Source: Streptomyces sp. AM 2-1-1 (GTDB lineage: Bacteria; Actinomycetota; Actinomycetes; Streptomycetales; Streptomycetaceae). Taken from it: a DNA stretch of 64,000 bases. The translations under genes were made by a program, and so were the position numbers. The DNA is taken from the NCBI RefSeq assembly GCF_029167645.1, contig NZ_CP119147.1:620001-684000 (forward strand), in the 5' to 3' direction. The number at the start of each line of letters is the position of its first letter. The first letter of the stretch is position 1. Shown piece by piece: positions 1 through 7,896 of the stretch. A model generated the notes under the pieces. The model searched no databases, had not been told where the DNA came from, and saw nothing but the letters and a program-made list of their open reading frames with translations.

Positions 1-2
1 AC

Positions 3-1613
3 GAGGAGGTCGAGGAGACGATCGGGGAGTTCGTCCGCGCCGCCGTCCTCGCCCGGCGGGCGGGTTACGACGGGGTCGAGATCATGGGCTCCGAGGGCTA
101 CCTCGTCAACGAGTTCATCGTGGCGGCGACCAACCACCGCACCGACCGGTGGGGCGGCTCGTACGAGAACCGGATCCGCTTCCCCCTGGAGATCGTGCGC
201 CGGGTGCGCGAGGCCGTGGGCGACGACTTCATCCTGATCTACCGGCTCTCCATGCTCGACCTGGTGCCGGACGGCTCGACGCTGGAGGAGGTCGTGCGGC
301 TGGCCCGCGCGGTCGAGACCGCCGGGGCCACCCTCATCAACACCGGGATCGGCTGGCACGAGGCCCGCATCCCCACCATCGCGACCTCGGTGCCGCGCGG
401 TGCCTTCACCTGGGTGACCGAGAAGGTGCGTGGCGCGGTCTCCGTGCCCCTGGTGACGAGCAATCGCGTCAACACCCCGGAGGTCGCCGAGGAGATACTC
501 GCCTCCGGCCGCGCGGACATGGTGTCGATGGCCCGGCCCTTCCTCGCCGACCCGGACTTCGTGGCGAAGGCCGCAGCCGGCCGCGCCGACGCCATCAACA
601 CCTGCATCGGCTGCAACCAGGCCTGCCTGGATCACGTGTTCAGCCTCAAGATCACCTCCTGCCTGGTCAACCCCCGGGCGTGCCACGAGACCGAGCTGGT
701 CCTCTCCCCGACCCGGACCCGCAGAAGCGTCGCCGTCGTCGGCGCCGGTCCGGCCGGGCTCGCCTGCGCGGTCACGGCCGCCGAACGCGGCCACACGGTC
801 ACCCTCTTCGACGCGGCCGACGAGATCGGCGGCCAGCTCAACGTGGCGCGCCAGGTGCCCGGCAAGGAGGAGTTCGACGAGACGCTGCGCTACTTCCGTA
901 CCCGCCTGCGCGAGCTGGAGGTGGAGGTGCGGCTCTCCACGCACGCCGGGGCGGACATGCTCGACGGGTACGACGAGGTGGTGCTCGCGACCGGTGTCGA
1001 GCCGCGCATCCCTCCGATCGAGGGTGTCACCCACCCCAGCGTGGTCAGCTACCTCGACGTCCTGCGCGACAAGGCGCCGGTCGGCGACCGGGTCGCGGTC
1101 ATCGGGGCGGGCGGCATCGGTTTCGACGTCGCGGAGTACCTGACCGACGCCGGGGAGGGGACGAGCCGGGACCCGGAGGCGTTCCTGCGGGGCTGGGGCG
1201 TGGACACCTCCTACGCGCACCGCGGCGGGCTGCGTCTGCCGGAGCGCCCGAAGCCGCCGCGTACGGTCCACCTAGTCCAGCGCAAGGCGTCCAAGGTCGG
1301 CGCCGGGCTCGGCCGGACCACGGGGTGGATCCACCGCACGGAGCTGCGCCACCGGGGCGTCACCATGGTCGCGGGCGCCACCTACGACCGGATCGACGAC
1401 GCGGGGCTGCACCTGACCGTGGACGGGGAGCAGCATCTGCTGCCGGTCGACACGATCGTGCTCTGCGCGGGCCAGGAGCCGCGCCGGGAGCTCTACGAGG
1501 AGCTGCGCGCGGCGGGCCGGCCGGTCCATCTGATCGGTGGCGCCGACGTGGCGGCCGAGCTCGACGCGAAGCGGGCGGTCCGTCAGGGGACGGAGCTGGC
1601 CGCCACGCTGTGA
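3..1613 (+). CDS. fadH: 2,4-dienoyl-CoA reductase, FadH type (5' partial)
   Basis: NADPH-dependent 2,4-dienoyl-CoA reductase, or a close old-yellow-enzyme relative, acting in beta-oxidation of unsaturated fatty acids in the cytoplasm. The gene enters from the left: the frame is open from base 3 and about 537 codons are visible, against a family length near 670, so the start is outside the window. Seen in order: the end of a TIM barrel with GVEIMGSEGYL and NHRTDRWGGSYENR; iron-sulfur cysteines CIGCNQAC (about nt 604-627) and a further Cys in SCLVNP; a Rossmann FAD motif VVGAGPAGLACA (about 736-771); and a second nucleotide-binding motif VIGAGGIGFDVAEY. The order barrel, 4Fe-4S, FAD, NADPH is that of FadH. 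Trimethylamine-dehydrogenase-like reductases share it, so the substrate is less certain than the fold. Confidence 0.85.
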   Translation, partial: EEVEETIGEFVRAAVLARRAGYDGVEIMGSEGYLVNEFIVAATNHRTDRWGGSYENRIRFPLEIVRRVREAVGDDFILIYRLSMLDLVPDGSTLEEVVRLARAVETAGATLINTGIGWHEARIPTIATSVPRGAFTWVTEKVRGAVSVPLVTSNRVNTPEVAEEILASGRADMVSMARPFLADPDFVAKAAAGRADAINTCIGCNQACLDHVFSLKITSCLVNPRACHETELVLSPTRTRRSVAVVGAGPAGLACAVTAAERGHTVTLFDAADEIGGQLNVARQVPGKEEFDETLRYFRTRLRELEVEVRLSTHAGADMLDGYDEVVLATGVEPRIPPIEGVTHPSVVSYLDVLRDKAPVGDRVAVIGAGGIGFDVAEYLTDAGEGTSRDPEAFLRGWGVDTSYAHRGGLRLPERPKPPRTVHLVQRKASKVGAGLGRTTGWIHRTELRHRGVTMVAGATYDRIDDAGLHLTVDGEQHLLPVDTIVLCAGQEPRRELYEELRAAGRPVHLIGGADVAAELDAKRAVRQGTELAATL

Positions 1614-1649
1614 ACCGGGCCACGTGGCCGCGTTCGTAGGATGCACCCC

Positions 1650-2207
1650 ATGTCACTGCCGCACGCGATCCTCACCGCTCTGCTGGAGAAGCCGTCGTCC
1701 GGGCTCGAACTGACCCGCCGGTTCGACCGGTCGATCGGCTACTTCTGGCCGTCGACGCACCAGCAGATCTACCGCGAGCTGGGCAGGCTGGAGGAGGCCG
1801 GACGGATCCGGGCGCTGCTGCCGGACCAGCCGGCCAGGGGCAGCAGGAAGGAGTACGAGGTGCTGCCGGCGGGTCGCGAGGAGCTGGCGGCCTGGGTCGC
1901 GCTCGCCGAGGACCCGAAGCCGGTCCGCGACGCGCTGCTGCTGCGGATGCGGGCGGCCGCCGTCGTGGGGGCGCCCGGCCTGGGTGCGGAGCTCCGCCGT
2001 CATCTGGAGGTGCACCGCCGGCAGCTCGCGGAGTACCTGGAGATCGAGGAGCGCGACTTCCCGCCGGAGCGGACGGGCCGGGACGACCGGCTCCGCCACC
2101 TCGTGCTGCGGGGCGGCATCGACCTGGAGCGCTTCTGGACCACCTGGCTGACGGAGGCGATCGAGGGGATCGCGGAGGCCGTGGACGGGGCCGGCGGGGC
2201 TCCCTGA
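1650..2207 (+). CDS. PadR-family transcriptional regulator
   Basis: DNA-binding regulator of the PadR family, about 185 residues. The N-terminal winged helix is clear: MSLPHAILTALLEKPSSG opens it, and IGYFWPSTHQQIYRELGRL carries the recognition helix and wing, with the family's typical W/F-S/T-x-x-Q-I-Y pattern. The C-terminal part is a helical Vir_C-like dimerisation domain with ERDFPPER. ATG codons lie at 1641 and 1650. The second is preferred because TAGG sits about 10 bases upstream of it, whereas the first has no room for a ribosome binding site. It starts 36 bp after the fadH stop on the same strand and may be cotranscribed with it. It converges on the DMT transporter with only a 21-bp gap. 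Target genes cannot be read from the sequence. Confidence 0.85.
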   Translation: MSLPHAILTALLEKPSSGLELTRRFDRSIGYFWPSTHQQIYRELGRLEEAGRIRALLPDQPARGSRKEYEVLPAGREELAAWVALAEDPKPVRDALLLRMRAAAVVGAPGLGAELRRHLEVHRRQLAEYLEIEERDFPPERTGRDDRLRHLVLRGGIDLERFWTTWLTEAIEGIAEAVDGAGGAP

Positions 2208-2228
2208 CGACGGGCTCCGGCCGTGCGC

Positions 2229-3419
2229 TCACCTTCCGGTGGTCGCGGCGGGTCCGAGACTGTCGGCGGTCGGCCGCTCCGCCGTCCGGGGGCTCCCGAT
2301 GACGGTGCGCCGTGTCCGTGTCCTGGTCCTGCGGCGGACGCCCGGGGCGGCGGCGGGTACCGCCGAGGCGGGATGCCGGCCGGCGAGCGTGACGGGGGCG
2401 GCCACCGGAGGGAGCGGCGCCCGGGACGGCCCGTCGGCGACCGGCGGGGGCGGGAGCACCGGCACGGCCGGCAGGGCCGGAGCCCCGGTGGAGGGCCGGG
2501 TTCCGGAGAGGGCCGGGGTCTCGGAGGGCGCCCGGGTGTCGGACGGGGCCGGGTTGTCGGCGGAAGCCGGGTTGTCGGCGGAGGCCGGGTTGTCGGCGGA
2601 GGCCTGCGCCCGGCTGAGCAGGATCACCCCGCGTACCGAGAGCGCGATGCCCGCGGCGGCCGGCACCAGGCTGAGGGTGCCGCCCTGGAGGCGCTCCCCC
2701 AGGAGCACCATTCCGATGACGGCGGCGGCCACCGGGTTGGCCAGGGTCAGTACGGCGAGCGGAGCGCCCAGACCGTGCCGGTACGCGGTCTGCGAGAAGA
2801 GCAGTCCGCCCATGGAGAAGGCGGCGACCAGCAGGGTCACGATCACGGTGCGCGGGGTGAACACGGCGCCCGAATGGTCGGTGAGGGCGACGGTCAGTGT
2901 CTGGGTCAGCGCGGAGGCGACACCGGAGGTGATGCCGGAGGCGGCGGCGTGCCGGAGTCCGGGGCGGGCGCCGGGGCGACCGAGCCCGGAGACCACGGCC
3001 AGGGTGACCGCGCCGACGCCGAGGGCTGCGCCGAGCCCGAGGGTCTCGTGCGGTGCGGCGCCACCCGCGGCCGTCAGCAGGGCGGCCAGTCCGACGAGGG
3101 TCAGGACGGTGCCCCGCCACTCGGTGGCGCTGACCTTGCGGCCGGCGGTACGGGCTCCGAGCGGGACGGCGGCCACGAGGGTGAGCGCGCCGAGCGGCTG
3201 CACCAGCGTGAGCGGTCCGTACTTCAGGGCGGCGACGTGGAGCAGGGCTCCGGTGGCGTTGAGCCCCACCGAGGCCCACCAGGCACCGCGTCCGAGCAGC
3301 TTGAGCCCACCGGTACCGGGCTCGGTGCGTCCGGCCAGCCGGGACTGGGCCACGGCGGCGGCCGCGTAGGCGACGGCGGAGACGAGGCAGAAGAGGATGG
3401 CGACCAGCGTGGCGTTCAC
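2229..3419 (-). CDS. EamA/DMT-superfamily membrane transporter with repetitive C-terminal tail
   Basis: Inner-membrane transporter of the drug/metabolite (DMT/EamA) type, 396 residues; substrate unknown. About ten hydrophobic segments run from NATLVAILFCLVSAVAY to SLVPAAAGIALSVRGVILL (about residues 1-280). ALKYGPLTLVQPLGALTLV and LANPVAAAVIGMVLLGERL are the paired helices typical of EamA proteins. A proline/alanine-rich tail of about 110 residues follows, opening with three SADNPA repeats (18-bp DNA units) and ending in a basic RRRTRTRTRR stretch; it is probably cytoplasmic. The GTG start at 3419 overlaps the stop of the upstream PAP2 gene (GTGA), so the two are translationally coupled and probably share the palindrome-controlled promoter near 4431-4482. 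The tail is longer than usual for the family. Confidence 0.8.
   Translation of the reverse strand: MNATLVAILFCLVSAVAYAAAAVAQSRLAGRTEPGTGGLKLLGRGAWWASVGLNATGALLHVAALKYGPLTLVQPLGALTLVAAVPLGARTAGRKVSATEWRGTVLTLVGLAALLTAAGGAAPHETLGLGAALGVGAVTLAVVSGLGRPGARPGLRHAAASGITSGVASALTQTLTVALTDHSGAVFTPRTVIVTLLVAAFSMGGLLFSQTAYRHGLGAPLAVLTLANPVAAAVIGMVLLGERLQGGTLSLVPAAAGIALSVRGVILLSRAQASADNPASADNPASADNPAPSDTRAPSETPALSGTRPSTGAPALPAVPVLPPPPVADGPSRAPLPPVAAPVTLAGRHPASAVPAAAPGVRRRTRTRTRRTVIGSPRTAERPTADSLGPAATTGR
2551..2604. repeat. 18-bp tandem repeat, three copies, inside the DMT transporter tail
   Basis: Three consecutive 18-bp units opening GGGTTGTCGG (2551-2568, 2569-2586, 2587-2604), with one base difference in the first unit and a degenerate copy before it. 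Read on the minus strand they encode the SADNPA repeats. The unit is a multiple of three, so copy changes would keep the reading frame. Confidence 0.9.
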
Positions 3420-4372
3420 CGTGCGACTCCGCGTCCGGCTCCGGGCGCGACGAGGGTCCGCCGGGGAGCGGACCCCCCATCGGCGCAGGTGGGGGCGGAC
3501 GTGCCGCCGGGGTGGGCGGGCGCGGGGATGCCACCGGCGTAGGCGTGGTCTCCGGCGAACGGGTAGCTCCCTGCCGGGGCGGGCACCCCGGGACCGGGGA
3601 AACCGCCCGCCGCGGAGGGCCACGGCCCTCGGAGCCGTACCGCGTGCGAAGGCCGGTTCAGCGGGATCGCGGCCAGGGCCAGCGCGAGGAGGGCCGTGAC
3701 GACGAGGGCGTCGAGCCAGTAGTGGTTGGCGGTACCGACGATCACCAGCAGGGTGAGGAGCGGGTGCAGCAGCCACAGCCACCGCCACCGGGAGCGTCCG
3801 GCGGCGACGAGTCCCACCGCCACCATGAGCGCCCAGCCGAAGTGCAGGGACGGCATCGCGGCGAACTGGTTGGCCATGGTGTCGGTGGTGGGTGTGGCGC
3901 CGTAGACGGAGGGGCCGTACACCTGGCCGGTGTCGACGAGTCCCGCGGCGGCCAGCATCCGCGGCGGGGCCAGCGGGAAGACGAGGTGGAGCACGAGGGC
4001 GGCGCCGGTCAGCGCCGCGAGTATGCGGCGCGACCAGAGGTAGTGGTGCGGGTGGCGCCAGAACAGCCACACCAGGAAGAGCACGGTGGCCGGGAAGTGG
4101 ACCGTCGCGTAATAGGTGTTCGCCAGGTGGATGAGGACCTGGCCGTGCATCAGGAGACCCTGGACGTGCCCCTCCCCGGGAAGACCGGCGGCCCGTTCGA
4201 GGTCCCAGACGTGGCCGGCGTTGCGGAAGGCCTCGTCCACGTGGCCGTTGGCCGCCTGGCGACCGAGCTTGTAGACGAGGAAGAGCCCCACGACGAGGAG
4301 GAACTCGCGGACGAGGGGCGGGCGGGTCGAGGCGTCCGGCTCCCGTTCCGCAGGCGTGCTGCGGGTGTGCAT
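3416..4372 (-). CDS. PAP2-superfamily membrane phosphatase (Aur1/inositolphosphotransferase-like)
   Basis: Integral membrane protein of the PAP2 superfamily, about 318 residues, in the branch that includes inositolphosphotransferase-like enzymes. It would act on a phosphorylated lipid or polyprenyl substrate at the membrane. Seen: an N-terminal hydrophobic helix (REFLLVVGLFLVYKLG), several further helices, and the two conserved catalytic blocks AAMPSLHFGWAL (Ser-x-His) and GTANHYWLDALVV (Asn-His-x-x-x-Asp). The last 80 residues are a low-complexity Pro/Gly/Ala tail. The ATG at 4372 is chosen; a GTG one codon upstream (4375) is an alternative. It is the first gene of a two-gene unit with the DMT transporter (4-bp overlap) and is divergent from the TetR gene, which suggests repression through the palindrome between them. 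Confidence 0.75.
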   Translation of the reverse strand: MHTRSTPAEREPDASTRPPLVREFLLVVGLFLVYKLGRQAANGHVDEAFRNAGHVWDLERAAGLPGEGHVQGLLMHGQVLIHLANTYYATVHFPATVLFLVWLFWRHPHHYLWSRRILAALTGAALVLHLVFPLAPPRMLAAAGLVDTGQVYGPSVYGATPTTDTMANQFAAMPSLHFGWALMVAVGLVAAGRSRWRWLWLLHPLLTLLVIVGTANHYWLDALVVTALLALALAAIPLNRPSHAVRLRGPWPSAAGGFPGPGVPAPAGSYPFAGDHAYAGGIPAPAHPGGTSAPTCADGGSAPRRTLVAPGAGRGVAR

Positions 4373-4430
4373 CACCCGTGCCCCTAACTGACGAAGCGAT
4401 GGTGTCTGGACATGGTTCCGCCATGCCCTA

Positions 4431-4482
4431 TCGATACGCCAGTGTACCGATACGCAAACGTATCGGTACACTGGCGTATCGA
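4431..4482. promoter_or_regulatory. 52-bp perfect palindrome, TetR operator candidate in divergent promoter region
   Basis: Two perfectly complementary 24-base arms (4431-4454 and 4459-4482) flank the 4-base spacer CAAA. Each arm contains two copies of the heptamer CGATACG, or its complement CGTATCG, at 4432-4438, 4448-4454, 4459-4465 and 4475-4481. There is thus an inner 18-bp palindrome and an outer one, as if two repressor dimers bind side by side. It lies 37 bp before the TetR start and 58 bp before the PAP2 start on the opposite strand. It may act on both promoters; no clear -35/-10 pair was assigned. Confidence 0.8.
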
Positions 4483-4518
4483 AGCGCCGTACCGCCGAGC
4501 CCTCAGGAGGAAGAGCCC

Positions 4519-5226
4519 ATGCCGACCCGGGACTCCGCGCGGGAATCGACCCGGGACTCCGCGCGGGAGCCGGCGCAGGCCTCCGCACCGGAACCGGAGC
4601 GGGAAGCAGCACCGGAACCGGCGGCCGTCGCCCGGTCACCGCGCTCGAAGATCACCCCGGAGCGGGCCCAGGAGCTCTACACCGCGGTCCTGGACCTGCT
4701 GCGCGAGAGCGGCTACGAGTCGCTGACGATGGAGGGCGTCGCGGCCAGGACCCGTTGCGGCAAGTCGACGCTCTACCGCCAGTGGGGCTCGAAGCCCGAA
4801 CTGGTCGTCGCGGCCCTGCACAGCACCCGGCGCGGCTCCCTCGCCCACATCGACACCGGCTCCCTGGCGGGCGACCTGCTCGCGGCGGCGCGTGCCATCG
4901 GCGCCCGTTCCAACGTGGACACCACGCTGATGCACGCGCTGAGCCACGCCTCCCTGCAGAGTCCGGAGCTGCTCTGCGCGATGCGCGAATCGCTGGTGGT
5001 GCCGGAGATCGCGGCGATCGACGCCATGGTGCGCAGGGGTTCCGAACGCGGCGAGATCGCCGCCGACTGCCCGACGGCCGGGTACGTGGCCGCCCAGATC
5101 TTCGGCATGGTGCGTGTGCGCCCCCTGCTCGAAACCCTGTACGCCGACGAGGCGTACCTCGTGCGCTTCACCGAGCAGGTCATCCTGCCCGGGCTCGGAC
5201 TGGAGTCGCCTCCGGCCGGGCCCTGA
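4519..5226 (+). CDS. TetR/AcrR-family transcriptional regulator
   Basis: TetR-type repressor of 235 residues. The start at 4519 is chosen because AGGAGG (4505-4510) lies 8 bases upstream; the open frame before it reads through the palindrome. The first 50 residues are a disordered segment with a short repeat (TRDSARES / TRDSAREPA). The TetR HTH follows at about residues 52-98: ITPERAQELYTAVLDLL, then YESLTMEGVAARTRCGKSTLYRQWGSKPELV. The C-terminal ligand-binding part ends EQVILPGLGLE, a pattern common in TetR proteins. Divergent from the PAP2/DMT pair and separated from it only by the 52-bp palindrome, so autoregulation plus control of the transporter pair is the simplest reading. The inducer is unknown. 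Confidence 0.9.
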   Translation: MPTRDSARESTRDSAREPAQASAPEPEREAAPEPAAVARSPRSKITPERAQELYTAVLDLLRESGYESLTMEGVAARTRCGKSTLYRQWGSKPELVVAALHSTRRGSLAHIDTGSLAGDLLAAARAIGARSNVDTTLMHALSHASLQSPELLCAMRESLVVPEIAAIDAMVRRGSERGEIAADCPTAGYVAAQIFGMVRVRPLLETLYADEAYLVRFTEQVILPGLGLESPPAGP

Positions 5227-5303
5227 CCGATCGTGGGCCGTCCACCCCAGCGGAGGGGCGGCTCATCCGCGTCGCACCGTGGGGACGGGGGCGGCGCGCC
5301 GAC

Positions 5304-5335
5304 GGCCGGCGACTTCATCGAAGTCGCCGGCCTTT
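5304..5335 (+). terminator. Intrinsic terminator after the TetR gene
   Basis: A perfect 13-bp stem, GGCCGGCGACTTC (5304-5316) against 5320-5332, with a 3-base loop and followed by TTT. It lies 78 bp past the TetR stop. Confidence 0.8.
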
Positions 5336-5363
5336 CGCGTGGCCGAAACGCCTTCTCGTCCCC

Positions 5364-5393
5364 TTGACGATATTGCACCGCTCCCGTTATCGT
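5364..5393 (+). promoter_or_regulatory. Candidate housekeeping promoter for the SPFH operon
   Basis: TTGACG at 5364-5369 and TATCGT at 5388-5393, spaced by 18 bases, about 33 bp before the chosen SPFH start. The -35 is good and the -10 only fair. This is inferred from motif match and position alone. Confidence 0.45.
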
Positions 5394-5425
5394 CCTCTTG
5401 ACGAGAAATGGAAGGGGTCGTTCCC

Positions 5426-6439
5426 ATGGCCGACATCACCCGGCGCTTCGGCTGGCGCCACCTGCGCTCCGCACCGACCGCCCACGTCCGCCACCACCAC
5501 CGGGGCACCCTCGCCCACGACGGCCCCGGACTCAGCTTCTGGTACCGCTCGCTGAGCGCAGCGCTCTCCGAGGTTCCGGTGGACGACCGCGAGCTGGCGA
5601 TGGCCTTCCACGCCCGCACCGCCGACTTCCAGGACGTGACGGTGCAGGCCACCGTCACGTACCGGGTCAGCGATCCCGCGCTGGCGGCCGCCCGGCTGGA
5701 CTTCTCCGTGGACCCCGACACCGGCGTGTGGCGCGGTTCCCCCCTCGAACAGATCGCCACCCTCCTCACCGAGACCGCGCAGCAGCACACCCTGGACGCG
5801 CTGGCCCGCACCCCTCTCGCCACCGCCCTCGTGGACGGGGTGGCCCTGGTACGCGACCGGGTCTCGGCCGGGCTCACCGCCGAGCCCCGGCTGCCCGCGA
5901 CGGGGATCGACGTGGTGGCCACGCGCGTCGTGGCGATCCGCCCCGAGGCGGAGGTGGAGCGCGCGCTGCGCACCCCCGCCCGCGAACAGATCCAGCAGGA
6001 GGCGGACCGCGCCACCTACGAGCGCCGGGCGGTGGCGGTCGAGCGGGAACGCGCCATCGCCGAGAACGAGCTGGCCAGTCAGATCGAGCTGGCCCGCCGG
6101 GAGGAGCGGCTCGTCGACCAGCGCGGCACCAACACCCGCCGCGAGGCGGAGGAGAAGGCCGCGGCCGACGACGTCCGGGCCCGGGCGGAGGCCTCCCGCG
6201 CGGTACGGCTGGCCAAGGCCGAGGCGGAGGCCGTACGGGAGACGGGTGCGGCCCGGGCCGACGCGCAGGCGGCCTGGCTGCGCGTCCACGCGGAGGTCGA
6301 CGCGGCGACGCTGCACGCCCTCGCGGCGACCCGGCTCGCCGAGAACCTGCCGCACATCGACAGCCTCACCCTCTCCCCCGACGTGCTGACCGGGCTGCTC
6401 GCACGCCTCGGCCGGCCCGGCGGCGGGACCCCGGCGTGA
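5426..6439 (+). CDS. SPFH/band 7 domain protein (stomatin-like)
   Basis: Band 7/SPFH protein of about 337 residues. Such proteins form oligomeric scaffolds, usually at membranes. Here there is no N-terminal transmembrane helix: the protein opens MADITRRFGWRHLRSAP and goes straight into the SPFH fold (about residues 20-180: LAMAFHARTADFQDVTVQATVTYRV). A long charged coiled coil follows (about 185-310), rich in Glu/Ala/Arg with REQIQQEADRATYERRAVAV and many EAEAVRE-like heptads, then a short globular end. ATG 5426 has GGAAGGGG 8 bases upstream; an in-frame ATG at 5408 has no such site. The stop overlaps the GTG of the next gene (GTGA), so the two proteins are made together and may interact. Confidence 0.8.
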   Translation: MADITRRFGWRHLRSAPTAHVRHHHRGTLAHDGPGLSFWYRSLSAALSEVPVDDRELAMAFHARTADFQDVTVQATVTYRVSDPALAAARLDFSVDPDTGVWRGSPLEQIATLLTETAQQHTLDALARTPLATALVDGVALVRDRVSAGLTAEPRLPATGIDVVATRVVAIRPEAEVERALRTPAREQIQQEADRATYERRAVAVERERAIAENELASQIELARREERLVDQRGTNTRREAEEKAAADDVRARAEASRAVRLAKAEAEAVRETGAARADAQAAWLRVHAEVDAATLHALAATRLAENLPHIDSLTLSPDVLTGLLARLGRPGGGTPA

Positions 6440-7392
6440 GCCTCGCGCCCCGCGCCGTCCTCGTGCACCGCGCCACGGAGTACGAGGAGCTGCTCGCCCG
6501 CCACGGCACCCACGGGCAGGCCGCGTTCTTCCTCTCCAGCCGGGGGCGCTCCCTCGACGAGGTGGCACGGCGCCACCACCGCGCGCACCGGGCCCTGGCC
6601 GACGTGGCCTCGGCCGTACCGCTGACCTGGCGGCGCTCCCGGGTGGAACGCGCCGACCTCGACCGCTTCCTCTTCGCCCCCGAGGACGTGGTGATCGTCG
6701 TCGGGCAGGACGGATTGGTCGCCAACACGGCGAAGTACCTCTCCGGCCAGCCCGTCGTGGGCATCGACACCGACCCGGGGCGCAATCCGGGCGTCCTGGT
6801 ACGCCACCGCGCGCGGGACACCGGAGCGCTGCTGCGGTCCGCCACCGCGCCCGGCGGCCGGGTGGACGAGCTGACCATGGTGGAGGCGGTCGCGGACGAC
6901 GGCCAGCGCCTCCTGGCGCTCAACGAGATCTACCTCGGTCCCCCGGGACACCAGACGATCCGCTACCGCATCGCCCCGGAAGCGGGCCGGGGGGACGCCG
7001 GGCGCGGAGGGGCCGGCGTCCCGGGGACCCACGGTGGAGCGGCCGACGGTACCGGCGAGGCGCAAGCGTCCTCCGGGGTGCTGGTCGGCACCGGTACGGG
7101 CGCCACCGGCTGGCTCCGCTCGCTCTGGCAGGAGCGCGGCGGCCCGCTGCGTCTGCCCGCCCCCTCGGACCCCCGGCTCCTCTGGTTCGTACGGGAGGCG
7201 TGGCCGTCCCCGGTGACGGGGACCTCGCTGGTCGCCGGGGAGCTGGGGCGCGGCGAGGGGCTGCGGCTCACCGTGGAGTCGGACCGGATGGCGGTGTTCG
7301 GGGACGGGATGGAGTCCGACGCGCTGGAGTTGACGTGGGGTCAGTCGGTGCGGCTCGGCGTTTCGGCCACTTCACTGCGGCTGACCGCCTGA
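6436..7392 (+). CDS. NAD-kinase-like (ATP-NAD kinase fold) protein
   Basis: Diverged member of the ATP-NAD/diacylglycerol kinase superfamily, 318 residues. Evidence for the fold: VVIVVGQDGLVANTAKYL at the place of the GGDGT nucleotide loop, PVVGIDTDPGRNPGVLV after it, the ALNEIYLG block (NE motif), and GTGTGATGWLRSL resembling the glycine-rich TPTGS-type motif. The first Gly-Gly of the usual GGDG is Gly-Gln here, so catalytic NAD kinase activity is uncertain. A Gly-rich insert (about residues 180-210) precedes the last motif. It starts at a GTG overlapping the SPFH stop by 4 bp. A normal NAD kinase is probably encoded elsewhere; this one may bind nucleotide as part of the SPFH complex, which is inference. 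Confidence 0.65.
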   Translation: MSLAPRAVLVHRATEYEELLARHGTHGQAAFFLSSRGRSLDEVARRHHRAHRALADVASAVPLTWRRSRVERADLDRFLFAPEDVVIVVGQDGLVANTAKYLSGQPVVGIDTDPGRNPGVLVRHRARDTGALLRSATAPGGRVDELTMVEAVADDGQRLLALNEIYLGPPGHQTIRYRIAPEAGRGDAGRGGAGVPGTHGGAADGTGEAQASSGVLVGTGTGATGWLRSLWQERGGPLRLPAPSDPRLLWFVREAWPSPVTGTSLVAGELGRGEGLRLTVESDRMAVFGDGMESDALELTWGQSVRLGVSATSLRLTA

Positions 7393-7472
7393 CGGCGGGC
7401 CCCTCGTACGCCCCGCCACTCCGGGGCCCCGCACCAGGCGTCCGGCCCGTCGCGCAGAGCGGCGGACCGGAC

Positions 7473-7502
7473 TCGGGTCGGGTCGGGTCGGGTCGGGTCG
7501 GG
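7473..7502. repeat. Six tandem TCGGG pentamers (G-quadruplex-prone)
   Basis: Six perfect TCGGG units in the gap between the convergent NAD-kinase-like gene and the small ribosomal protein gene. The plus strand has runs of three G separated by TC, a pattern able to fold into a G-quadruplex. It might act in termination between convergent genes, but no data support that here. Confidence 0.85.
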
Positions 7503-7536
7503 CGAACAGGGTCGGATCGGGCGGTTCACGGAGGGT

Positions 7537-7614
7537 TCAGCACTGGGGCTTTCTGCCGTGGTTCGCGGGGTGCTTGCGGCGTGCCTTCTTCTTCCGCCGA
7601 CGCTTCGAGGACAT
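7537..7614 (-). CDS. Small basic ribosomal protein, bL37-like (25 aa)
   Basis: A 25-codon gene: MSSKRRRKKKARRKHPANHG then RKPQC and a stop. The pattern of basic residues followed by ANHG-(R/K)-(K/R)-P matches the 24-residue actinobacterial large-subunit protein bL37 described from mycobacterial ribosomes, where the central H-x-x-ANHG and KRPN segment is conserved. The start at 7614 has GGAGG 6 bases upstream (CCGGAGGTGGCCATG), the best ribosome binding site in this neighbourhood. It is convergent with the NAD-kinase-like gene and divergent from the lipoprotein gene at 7897. It would bind 23S rRNA; assignment rests on my recall of the family pattern. Too short for most gene callers. Confidence 0.7.
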   Translation of the reverse strand: MSSKRRRKKKARRKHPANHGRKPQC

Positions 7615-7782
7615 GGCCACCTCCGGCTGGATCGGGACGGTGCGGAGCTCTTTCCGACCGCTCCATGGTCCCAGCACCAGACGCGGGGCGCGATTCGGTG
7701 GAGCCGGACGCGGTGCGTGCCCCGCCCGGCACGCACCGGAACATCTCACCCCGCCCGGTCCGCGACACATCCGTCCGGCTCG

Positions 7783-7856
7783 GTCCGGTTCCGGTACTTT
7801 CCGGCTCCGGTCCTTTCTGGTTCCGGCTCCGGTCCTTTCCGGTTCCGGTTCCGGCC
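7783..7856. repeat. Imperfect TTCCGG/CTCCGGTCCTTT repeats upstream of lipoprotein gene
   Basis: Imperfect repeats built from GGTTCCGG and CTCCGGTCCTTT between the divergent bL37-like gene and the lipoprotein gene. They lie 40-115 bp before the lipoprotein start, so they could influence its promoter. No function can be read. Confidence 0.6.
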
Positions 7857-7896
7857 AAGAAGGTTCGGGCGGCGCAGGATCGAGCAGGCGGAAGAC

